Assembly (NCBI RefSeq): GCF_002356295.1
Contig: NZ_AP018042.1
Location: 186,001-250,000, forward strand
From: Labilibaculum antarcticum
Lineage (GTDB): Bacteria; Bacteroidota; Bacteroidia; Bacteroidales; Marinifilaceae
DNA length: 64,000 nucleotides
Direction: 5' to 3'
Shown: piece after piece, positions 55,808 through 63,002 of the stretch
Position numbering within the stretch: the stretch's first letter is position 1
How the letters are laid out: every line of letters starts with the position of its first letter
The notes under the pieces: generated by a model
What the model saw: only the letters and a program-made list of their open reading frames with translations
What the model was told of the DNA's origin: nothing
Database searches by the model: none
Position numbers and translations under genes: made by a program

Positions 55808-55815
55808 CAAAGATA
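55808..55815 (-). promoter_or_regulatory. -7 box of the pheA leader
   Basis: TATCTTTG on the minus strand is a perfect Bacteroidota -7 element, 21 nt before leader peptide 1. The -33 region is weak (GTTG with a 15-nt spacer). The rest of the gap up to 56026 holds no gene. Confidence 0.65.
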
Positions 55816-56026
55816 AAAAAATATTTCATACAACCTGACAATTATCATACTCATGCATAAACTAATGCTAATTAAACAGCCCAAATTTAGTAGATGATAT
55901 CGGCATAAATATGGAGTTCTACAATTTTTAGATCGTCAGATATTTAACAGATCAATAACAATCTTCGCTGTTCTTTATCAGTCAATAGTCGTATATTTAA
56001 TACCTCAATGTCTTTATATATAAAAA

Positions 56027-56521
56027 ATGAAAATTAGATTGCAACTATTATTATTTTTAGCGCTGCTACTATCAATAAAATTGGCAGAGGCTCAAGAAAT
56101 AAAAACCTATAATTTTAATGAATTGGAACCTATTTTCCATCATCAGAATGATACCACTTACGTGATTAACTTTTGGGCCATGTGGTGTAAACCTTGCGTT
56201 GAGGAACTCCCCGAGTTTGAAGATATCCGAAAAGATTACTCGAACCAAAAAGTAAAGGTGATTCTGATAAGTCTCGATTTTGGGAAAAATGTTACAGATC
56301 GGCTAACAAAATTTTTGGAACGAAAAGACATTCATGCTAGGGTAATATTACTTGACGATCCGGATGCTGACTCATGGATCGGAAAAGTGGATAAAAACTG
56401 GGATGGGGCTCTTCCTGCAACTGTTATTTATAAAAAAGATATTCGAGAAGTTTTTACCCGCCAGATTTCATACGACGAACTGGCGAAGTCTATTGATAAT
56501 TTAAATAAAAAAATGAATTAA
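56027..56521 (+). CDS. Exported TlpA-like thioredoxin
   Basis: A 164-residue protein with a signal peptide (1-23, ending AEAQE) and a thioredoxin fold containing the active site FWAMWCKPCVEELPE (about residue 50). LPATVIYKK provides the cis-Pro loop. It is a periplasmic disulfide reductase of the TlpA/ResA kind. It precedes the second thioredoxin-fold gene by 11 nt, so the two form an operon. Confidence 0.92.
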   Translation: MKIRLQLLLFLALLLSIKLAEAQEIKTYNFNELEPIFHHQNDTTYVINFWAMWCKPCVEELPEFEDIRKDYSNQKVKVILISLDFGKNVTDRLTKFLERKDIHARVILLDDPDADSWIGKVDKNWDGALPATVIYKKDIREVFTRQISYDELAKSIDNLNKKMN

Positions 56522-56532
56522 AGTTTATAGTT

Positions 56533-57132
56533 ATGAAGAAAATATTGATTCTTGGTCTGTTTGTATTGGCCACAATTGGGGTAAATGCCCAAGCCTATAA
56601 GGTTGGTGACGAGGCAAAAGATTTTAAACTAAAAAATGTTGATGGAAAACATATTTCGCTTGCGGATTATAAAGATGCCAAAGGCTTCATTGTAATTTTC
56701 ACGTGTAATCATTGTCCATTTTCAGTGGCCTACGAAGACAGAATTATTGAAATAGACAAGAAATACAAATCAAAGGGCTACCCTGTTATAGCAATCAATC
56801 CAAATGATCCTGAATTATATGAAAGCGATTCTTTCGACAACATGATTAAACGATCAAAGGAAAAAAGCTTCACATTTCCTTATCTTATTGATGAAACGCA
56901 GGAAGTATTCAAGAGATATGGTGCAACAAAAACACCACATGTTTTTATTCTTAGCAATAATTCGGGAAAATATACGGTAGAATATATTGGCGCTATCGAT
57001 AACAATTACAAAGATGCATCAGAAGTTACAAGTCGTTACGTAGATAATGCTGTAGATGCATTACTGCAAAATAAGAAACCAGAAATTACATCAACCAAGG
57101 CAATTGGCTGCGGCATTAAAACCAAAGGATAA
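56533..57132 (+). CDS. Exported redoxin (AhpC/TSA-like)
   Basis: A 199-residue protein with a signal peptide (1-19, ending GVNAQ). The thioredoxin fold has FTCNHCPFSVAYEDR, a CxxC (CNHC) in place of the usual WCxxC. The family 'thioredoxin family protein' with CNHCP is common in Bacteroidetes. It also shows FKLKNVDGKHISLADYK and TPHVFIL. A role as a periplasmic thiol-disulfide protein or peroxidase partner is likely. A terminator follows, shared with the convergent dehydrogenase gene. Confidence 0.9.
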   Translation: MKKILILGLFVLATIGVNAQAYKVGDEAKDFKLKNVDGKHISLADYKDAKGFIVIFTCNHCPFSVAYEDRIIEIDKKYKSKGYPVIAINPNDPELYESDSFDNMIKRSKEKSFTFPYLIDETQEVFKRYGATKTPHVFILSNNSGKYTVEYIGAIDNNYKDASEVTSRYVDNAVDALLQNKKPEITSTKAIGCGIKTKG

Positions 57133-57148
57133 AGGAAGTATGAAGGAA

Positions 57149-57184
57149 AAAGATCCAAGTATCAAATGATGCTTGGATCTTTAC
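57149..57184. terminator. Terminator between convergent redoxin and MDR genes
   Basis: AAAGATCCAAG (57149-57159) and CTTGGATCTTT (57172-57182) form a perfect 11-bp stem with a 12-nt loop between the two stop codons. Confidence 0.8.
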
Positions 57185-57200
57185 CAAAATTAGATCAGGT

Positions 57201-58148
57201 TTATTCGGCAATTTTAAGAGAGAGTTTTCCAACCACCCTGCCCGATTCACTGTACTGATGGGCCTCTGCAACATCAATCAAATCATAGGATCTATCGATG
57301 TGTGTTTTCAACAGACCGGCATCAACAAAATCGGCTAACATTTCGAGATCTGCTTTACTTTCCTTTACAAAAACCGTCTTCATTTTTTTAGAACTTACCA
57401 GGTTATGAATGGAACCAAGTAAGAGAATATTGAACGAAGGCAGTGTAGTCACAAAAACACCTCCTCGTTGCAAAATATGCTTCACTTTTAAGTATTCTTG
57501 GTTTCCAACCACATCAAAAAAGATATCATACTCCTCTTGAAGCGAAACAATATTTTGTTCCATATAATCAATCACACAATCGGCTCCCAAATCTTTTACA
57601 AACTGAATATTTCGGCTACTGCAAACACCTGTAACTTTGCATCCAAAAGCTTTCGCTAACTGAACGGCAAAAGAACCAACACCTCCCGAGCAACCATTTA
57701 TCATCACATTCATTCCTTTGTGAATTTTGCCTATATTCCGAAGTGCTTGCAAAGCCGTTAATCCTGCCAAAGGCAAGGTGGCGGCCTCATCAAAATCCAT
57801 ATTTTGCGGTTTTAAAGCCAAGTGGTTTACTGAGGTCGCGACATACTCAGCATATGCGCCATTTTTAGCAATATCGATTTTCCCGAAAACCTCGTCACCA
57901 ATTCGAAAGAACTGAATATTTTTCCCAACCTCAACAATCCGGCCAGCAATATCGCCACCTAAAACACAGGGCAATTTCTTTCTCATGAATAGTTTTAAAT
58001 TTCCTTTACGGATTTTCCAATCAACCGGATTTACCGAAGAAGCATAAACCTCAACTAAAACCTGATTATCATCTATTTGCGGACGAGAAATATTAGCGAT
58101 CTCCAATACATCCGGCGTTCCATATTTTTTCATTACTACCGCTTTCAT
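57201..58148 (-). CDS. Zinc-independent medium-chain dehydrogenase/quinone reductase
   Basis: A 315-residue MDR-family oxidoreductase from ATG 58148 (a TTG at 58172 would add 8 residues). The catalytic domain starts MKAVVMKKYGTPDVLEI. The Rossmann part has INGCSGGVGSFAVQLAK (about residue 145) and VCSSRN for the cofactor phosphate. The zinc-binding Cys/His set of alcohol dehydrogenases is absent, which points to a quinone-oxidoreductase-type NADPH enzyme. It is divergent in function from the neighbour nitroreductase but in the same direction. Confidence 0.9.
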   Translation of the reverse strand: MKAVVMKKYGTPDVLEIANISRPQIDDNQVLVEVYASSVNPVDWKIRKGNLKLFMRKKLPCVLGGDIAGRIVEVGKNIQFFRIGDEVFGKIDIAKNGAYAEYVATSVNHLALKPQNMDFDEAATLPLAGLTALQALRNIGKIHKGMNVMINGCSGGVGSFAVQLAKAFGCKVTGVCSSRNIQFVKDLGADCVIDYMEQNIVSLQEEYDIFFDVVGNQEYLKVKHILQRGGVFVTTLPSFNILLLGSIHNLVSSKKMKTVFVKESKADLEMLADFVDAGLLKTHIDRSYDLIDVAEAHQYSESGRVVGKLSLKIAE

Positions 58149-58234
58149 ATCTCCGATATTTAAAAAATTCAAAACACTTATAATGAATCCCTTGTGCTTT
58201 ATTCAAGTTACAACAAGTTTCCAATATCTTCAAA

Positions 58235-58264
58235 GAAAAAAGGCCCACCCGTAAGGATAAGCCC
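58235..58264 (-). terminator. Terminator after nitroreductase
   Basis: On the minus strand GGCTTATCC pairs with GGGTGGGCC through G-U pairs around loop TTAC, followed by a T-run (58240-58235), 22 nt after the stop. Confidence 0.6.
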
Positions 58265-58286
58265 GATTATATACTCTATCTGTATT

Positions 58287-58859
58287 TTATTTCATATCAT
58301 CCCAATCCCCATCAAAAAGGATTTTACCCAATGATCTCCTCACCCTTTTATTCGATTCCATTTCCCTGATATTCTCAGGTAATTGCTTCGGATCACCCAA
58401 ATAACCAACAGCTATCATGCTTACAATATCAAAATCAGCAGGTATTTCGAACATTTCACGAGCTTTTTCAACACTAAACCCAGCCATTTGATGCATATAC
58501 AAATCCATACTCATGGCTTGAACAGACATATTTCCAATGGCTAACCCCAGGTCATGACGGGCATGATGATTATCTTTTTGATTTTGAGCGAACTTTTTTG
58601 AAACAAGCGTCATTATAATCATTGGAGCAGTTTTCACCCACATCTGATTAAATTCAACTAAACACGATAAAAGCTGATCGTATCTTTCCGGATAATCTTT
58701 TGTCGCGTATATAAACCTCCACGGTTGCTCGTTAAAACAAGAAGCGGCATATGATGCGGCCTCAAATAACTTTTCAATCTTTTCGCTTACAATTTCTTTC
58801 TCAGAAAAAGCTCTGGGACTCCATCGCTGATCTACTAAATCATGAATTTTTTCGCTCAT
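58287..58859 (-). CDS. Nitroreductase family protein
   Basis: A 190-residue FMN-dependent reductase of the nitroreductase fold. It has RWSPRAFSEKEI (family opening), ASCFNEQPWRFIY for FMN binding, and IAVGYLGDPKQLPENIR near the end. Short nitroreductases of this type reduce nitro compounds or unsaturated aldehydes with NAD(P)H. It is monocistronic with a weak terminator. The substrate is unknown. Confidence 0.92.
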   Translation of the reverse strand: MSEKIHDLVDQRWSPRAFSEKEIVSEKIEKLFEAASYAASCFNEQPWRFIYATKDYPERYDQLLSCLVEFNQMWVKTAPMIIMTLVSKKFAQNQKDNHHARHDLGLAIGNMSVQAMSMDLYMHQMAGFSVEKAREMFEIPADFDIVSMIAVGYLGDPKQLPENIREMESNKRVRRSLGKILFDGDWDDMK

Positions 58860-58999
58860 AATGGTATCGATTTATAGTGGAATAATGTTTCCCGATCAAC
58901 AAAACAAGATCAGCCAAGTTTATATTGATCATTTACCTCATGCTTTTGAAGGTAAGTATATTTTAACAAAAATTAAGGACTTGCTTGTATTTTATTGCA

Positions 59000-59007
59000 T
59001 ACCTTTG
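59000..59007 (+). promoter_or_regulatory. -7 box before membrane phosphoesterase
   Basis: TACCTTTG fits TAnnTTTG and lies 42 nt before the ATG at 59049. No -33 element at proper spacing was found. Confidence 0.5.
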
Positions 59008-59048
59008 GGCCTAATTATTAATCAATGAATCACTTATTAAAAATATAA

Positions 59049-60314
59049 ATGAAAGCAAGTGTATTTCTATTGATTCCTCTGTTACTATTTATGCTGTTGG
59101 TAGACATTTATACCTACCGCGGAGTAAAACCTCTGATTGCCAGATTTAAAAATGCTTTGGCAAGACAAACATTGACCATACTTTTCTGGGGAATCTCACT
59201 TTTTATTTTTTCGTGCTTTACCCTGTTCATGTTTGGGATTAAATATGTACAACAATCTGAAATCTACATATACGTAGGTTACCTGGTAGCTGGGTTTGCA
59301 TTGTTCTACATTCCAAAGTTTGTATTTATACTTTTCGTTCTATTAAAGGATATACTAGGGGCGATTGCTAAAACCACAAAGTGGTTTCGAGAGAGAAAGA
59401 AAAAAAGTGTACCACAATTTAATTCAACGAAAAAAATGGAGAGATCCGAATTTTTGTATCAAATGGGATTAGTTCTTGCAGCGATTCCGTTTGCATCTAT
59501 ATTATATGGAGTAACTAAAGGAAAATTTAATTTCCGGGTAATGCGTGAGAAAATCAGTTTCGATCACCTTCCCAAATCTTTTAAAGGACTGAAAATCGTT
59601 CAAATATCAGACATGCACTTAGGCAGTTTCAATAAGAATTTTGAAAAAATTGCCCTAGCTGTCGATCTTATTAATGAACAAGAACCTGATTTGATTCTAT
59701 TCACAGGTGATTTGGTAAATAACTTTGCTGAAGAAACGGATGGATGGGCTCCTATTTTGGATAAAATGAAAGCTAAAATTGGAAAATATTCAATAATGGG
59801 AAATCACGATTACGGTGATTATTCGTATTGGAAATCTCCTGAAGACAAAGCCAAAAACCTGCAGGCAATTAAAGATTTCCATAAAGAAATGGGATTTAAG
59901 TTGCTCTTAAATGAATCGGAAACCATAACAATTAACGATGAGCAAATTGCTTTGGTTGGCGTAGAGAATTGGGGTAAACCTCCTTTTCCTCAACATGGCG
60001 ATTTAAATAAAGCAATCAACGGATCAGCCAATCTACCCTTTAAAATTTTGATGAGTCACGATCCTTCACACTGGGATGCGCAAGTTTTGGATACAGATAT
60101 TGCCCTTACCTTTTCCGGCCATACACATGGCATGCAATTTGGGCTCGAACGGGCAGGTATAAAATGGAGTCCCATACAATACAAATACCCTCGCTGGGGC
60201 GGATTGTATCAGCAAAAGGATCAATATCTTTATGTGAATCGTGGATTTGGATACATCGGGTTCCCAGGTAGAATTGGGATGCCACCGGAAATTACCTTGG
60301 TGGAGTTGACCTAA
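59049..60314 (+). CDS. Membrane-anchored metallophosphoesterase
   Basis: The 421-residue protein starts with three to four transmembrane helices (about 1-105), then a basic linker, one more hydrophobic segment (about 140-160) and a calcineurin-like phosphoesterase domain. The five metal motifs are complete: SDMHLG, TGDLV, MGNHDYG, SHDPSHW and SGHTHGMQ. This fits the YkuE-like membrane phosphoesterases; some act on lipid-linked sugar or nucleotide pyrophosphates. It is monocistronic. In contrast to the phosphoesterase fusion at 28910-32524, all ligands are canonical. Confidence 0.93.
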   Translation: MKASVFLLIPLLLFMLLVDIYTYRGVKPLIARFKNALARQTLTILFWGISLFIFSCFTLFMFGIKYVQQSEIYIYVGYLVAGFALFYIPKFVFILFVLLKDILGAIAKTTKWFRERKKKSVPQFNSTKKMERSEFLYQMGLVLAAIPFASILYGVTKGKFNFRVMREKISFDHLPKSFKGLKIVQISDMHLGSFNKNFEKIALAVDLINEQEPDLILFTGDLVNNFAEETDGWAPILDKMKAKIGKYSIMGNHDYGDYSYWKSPEDKAKNLQAIKDFHKEMGFKLLLNESETITINDEQIALVGVENWGKPPFPQHGDLNKAINGSANLPFKILMSHDPSHWDAQVLDTDIALTFSGHTHGMQFGLERAGIKWSPIQYKYPRWGGLYQQKDQYLYVNRGFGYIGFPGRIGMPPEITLVELT

Positions 60315-60992
60315 TGAGACGCTGATTAACACAAACATTTTTGGTTTAACACAGATTTTAAAATTATATATAATGAGGATGCGCTTTGGCGTGTCCTTTT
60401 TTTATTCTACACTGGAATTTCCGCAAAACACGGATTAGGAGATAATTTTGGGTCTCCTTACTAATCAGGCATAAATTGTAGTCAAGCGAAAAGGGAAGTA
60501 TTTTACATTCGTTCCTTTGTTATCATTTTTTTCTCGAGCCTGAAGGGCTCAAAGATAATAGCCCGGGGTCAATGAGCACAGCGAATGCCACCCTGGGATA
60601 TTAATGTAGCAGTAAGTACCGACGCAGGTTTTAAAAAATATTTGGAAAGCAAATCGCGTTTGCGTCGGAATAGCAAAAAGCTTATCCTTAAAGCTTAAAA
60701 GGTTGAAACCCAAACGTTAGGGCAGTACCGATAATTCGTGAGTCAAAGCTTGATTTTAGGATCGTGGATTTGTCTTCCTAAATTTATTTCACGCCTCATT
60801 CCAGCCCTCCTGCTTGATAAGCAGGGAGAAGCAAACGCACAAAATAAATTGATGCTGATTAATTTTTATTTTGTACATTTAATAGCCTTAGTGATTTGAT
60901 ATATTGACAGTTCCAAACACCTATTGTCATAAACTGTCAAGTTTATTGAATCAATACCATCAATTATTAACTAGTAACTAAACAATTTTCCC
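60315..60992. repeat. REP-like palindromic intergenic DNA
   Basis: This 678-nt gap has no gene. It holds AGGAGA...TCTCCT (about 60438-60464), GAGCC (60536-60540)/GGCTC (60546-60550) around TGAAG, AGCCCGGGGT facing ACCCTGGG (60560-60598), and CCGACGCA (60619-60626)/TGCGTCGG (60661-60668). The GAGCCTGAAGGGCTC and AGCCC.GGG...CCCTGGG pattern resembles dispersed REP-like elements of Bacteroidetes. ACACAGATT/ACACGGATT words (60350-60435) suggest eroded direct repeats. It may be a mobile relic; copies elsewhere would decide. Confidence 0.5.
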
Positions 60993-61418
60993 ATGAATGA
61001 ATTCAAAAAATTTATAGCCAAAGGAAATGTACTTGAAATGGCTGTCGGTCTGATTATGGCACTTTATTTTGGTGCCATAATAAAATCATTGGTGAATGAT
61101 ATTATTATGCCCCCTGTGGGAATTATATTAGGCGGAGTTGATTTCTCTGATCTAAAAATTATTCTGCAATCGGCAGTAATAGAATCAGTTCCTGGTGCGG
61201 GTGATGCTGTTGGCGAAGTTGCAATTGCTTACGGCTTGTTTATTAATGCAATTATCACCTTCCTGATTGTTGCTTTCGCTATTTTTATGATTGTAAAGTC
61301 TTTCAATAAAATGAAAGCAAAAATGCAAAAGAAAGCAGAAGAAGCTCCTGCGGCACCTGCTGCTCCAAGTAAAGAGGAAGTATTATTAACTGAAATACGC
61401 GATTTGCTCAAAAAATAA
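60993..61418 (+). CDS. mscL: Large-conductance mechanosensitive channel
   Basis: A 141-residue homopentameric channel that opens under membrane tension to release solutes. The N-terminal amphipathic helix MNEFKKFIAKGNVLEMAVG is followed by two transmembrane helices (about 15-48 and 75-100), with NDIIMPPVG at the pore end. The cytoplasmic bundle ends EVLLTEIRDLLKK. The Ala/Pro-rich linker (EEAPAAPAAPSKE) is species-variable. It is monocistronic with its own terminator. Confidence 0.97.
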   Translation: MNEFKKFIAKGNVLEMAVGLIMALYFGAIIKSLVNDIIMPPVGIILGGVDFSDLKIILQSAVIESVPGAGDAVGEVAIAYGLFINAIITFLIVAFAIFMIVKSFNKMKAKMQKKAEEAPAAPAAPSKEEVLLTEIRDLLKK

Positions 61419-61436
61419 ATAACTGAACCAAAACAG

Positions 61437-61465
61437 AAAGGACTCGAAAGAGTCCTTTTTTTTTG
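61437..61465 (+). terminator. Intrinsic terminator after mscL
   Basis: AAAGGACTC (61437-61445) and GAGTCCTTT (61450-61458), loop GAAA, followed by a run of T. Confidence 0.93.
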
Positions 61466-61800
61466 TACCGTATCTTTCGAATCCCTTGTTCTATTATCGA
61501 ACTACTACTAACTTCAGTTCGATTTTAAAACACAAAATAAATATCTGAATTACGACAAGTAACGAATATCTAAATAAAAAGTGCATAGTAACTAGTCGCC
61601 ATATTACTGATGCCAAATAAGATGCATCATTTCTTTAAGTTGCTGTTTTACAGCAAATTAACTTTAGTCCTGACTGTAAGGCGTTCAGCTTACACCCTGC
61701 TGTTTTAACCGAAATTTAGAAATACAAGTCACTTGCCTTTAGGTTGTTGTGTTTAAAATAGGCTGCTTTAAAACATAAAGTTGTTACCACCCATAAACTG

Positions 61801-61991
61801 GTGGAGGAATGCTTCAACGCAATGGTCATGAATTGCTACGCGATGGTCGTAAATTACTACGCGATGGCGGAATACTTCTACGCAATGGTCGTAAATTGCA
61901 ACGCGATGATCATGAATTGCAACACAATGGCGGACTGCTTCAACGCGATGGACTCAAATTGCAACGCAAACAACATAAACTCTATTTCTAA
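61801..61991 (+). repeat. 21-nt tandem repeat tract B with open heptad frame
   Basis: ATGG/ATGA words recur at exactly 21-nt spacing: 61822, 61843, 61864, 61885, 61906, 61927, 61948, with one more degenerate unit. A frame from ATG 61809 to the TAA at 61989 encodes 60 residues of heptads such as LLRDGRK, LLRNGRK and LQRDGLK. The repeated Leu uses several synonymous codons (TTG, TTA, CTT, CTG), which hints at selection on this frame. A second frame (MVMNCYA type) is also open. The gap 61419-61800 holds hairpins TTGCTG (61640-61645)/CAGCAA (61651-61656) and GTAAG/CTTAC (61676-61693) but no gene. Confidence 0.7.
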
Positions 61992-62011
61992 ACTTCTATC
62001 CAAAGAAGGCA

Positions 62012-62716
62012 TCAATCTAAATAGAACTTCTCTTTTTTGAAAATCCGTTTGCCCCAATATACGAATGGGGTATCGGCTGCAGCAACAATAAATTTCAAGA
62101 AATACGTGCTTATAAATATTTCCCACATAACAGCAGTTTCAAATACTCCCCAAAAAGCAATAAGTACAAAAACAGTACTATCAATAAACTGAGAAACAAA
62201 TGTGCTTAAATTATTGCGTATCCAAATTTGGCTGTCTTTTGGAAAATGTTTGCGCCAAAAATGATAAGCCCAGATATCATGCCGTTGGGAAAGTAAATAT
62301 GCAGCAAGACTGGCAATAGCTATGCGGGGCATTAAACTAAATATTGTACTGGTTGCTTTGTGTGCAAGGCCTGCAAACTCATCTCCTTCCAGGGGTATAA
62401 AAAATAAGGACAGATTCATTAATAGGGTCATGGAAATGAGGCTGAAAAATCCTATCCAAACAGCCTTTTTTGCCTCTTCTTTCCCGTAATTTTCCGATAA
62501 AATATCAGTCACTAAAAACGACGAGGCATAAACGATATTACCTAAAGTTGCAACAAGTCCAAAAAGCTCAACGGTTTGAATAACTTGAATATTGGCAACA
62601 ATAACAGAAATTGGAATCCATATAATAAGTCCCCATTTACCAAATATGCGATATGCTAAAATAATTAACAGGAAGTTTGCCAGCAACATGACCAGCCATA
62701 AAATTTCGTTTTGCAT
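62012..62716 (-). CDS. yhhQ: Queuosine precursor transporter (YhhQ family)
   Basis: A 234-residue inner-membrane protein from ATG 62716. It has about six transmembrane helices. Family words are TLGNIVYASSFLVTDILSENYGK and LAAYLLSQRHDIWAYHFWRK, and NLSTFVSQFIDSTVFV. YhhQ proteins import queuine or preQ0/preQ1 for tRNA queuosine. A preQ1-type riboswitch lies in its leader (62771-62812), which supports the function independently. Confidence 0.92.
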   Translation of the reverse strand: MQNEILWLVMLLANFLLIILAYRIFGKWGLIIWIPISVIVANIQVIQTVELFGLVATLGNIVYASSFLVTDILSENYGKEEAKKAVWIGFFSLISMTLLMNLSLFFIPLEGDEFAGLAHKATSTIFSLMPRIAIASLAAYLLSQRHDIWAYHFWRKHFPKDSQIWIRNNLSTFVSQFIDSTVFVLIAFWGVFETAVMWEIFISTYFLKFIVAAADTPFVYWGKRIFKKEKFYLD

Positions 62717-62770
62717 TTTTTTATTTTTTTTGCTGAAGCAGGAAAGGATACTCACAAACAATTGTTGTTA

Positions 62771-62812
62771 GGCCTTATTTTTACTTCGTTGCAGGGAGAT
62801 GCCACCTGCTTT
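62771..62812 (-). promoter_or_regulatory. preQ1-I-like riboswitch
   Basis: On the minus strand GCAGG (62809-62805) pairs with CCTGC (62795-62791) to form P1 with loop TGGCATCTC. The A-rich tail AAGTAAAAATAAGG follows, whose GG can pair with the loop CC in the preQ1-I pseudoknot. This layout matches the compact class I aptamer. It lies 55 nt upstream of the yhhQ start, exactly where such a switch would act. Confidence 0.7.
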
Positions 62813-62966
62813 GTTTGTACTAAATTCAGGATGCAAATGTAAGGAAAAATTCATCGCGAATAAATTCCATGAATAATATCGCACAAACGCCCCCTGCTGG
62901 TGCGCGATTATCGCGTTTAGTTAGGCTAAATGCTAAAACTACAGTGTGTTAAGGAGATAATTATAT

Positions 62967-62996
62967 CGTTGAGACGCAGAATTTTGAGCCTCAACG
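62967..62996 (-). terminator. Hairpin after outer-membrane protein gene
   Basis: CGTTGAG (62967-62973) and CTCAACG (62990-62996) can pair. It is just downstream (minus strand) of the stop at 63003. The T-run is poor, so it is a weak terminator. A CGCGA/TCGCG palindrome is nearby at about 62906-62918. Confidence 0.4.
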
Positions 62997-63002
62997 GGAA
63001 AT

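Noticed and set aside
55516-56026. T-box riboswitch for tRNA-Phe
   Set aside because: No T-box AGGGUGGNACCGCG sequence or long stem I is seen; the Phe codon runs and simple terminators fit ribosome-based attenuation.
61801-61991. CRISPR array or attC-like cassette
   Set aside because: The 21-nt units are contiguous without spacers and without paired R boxes.
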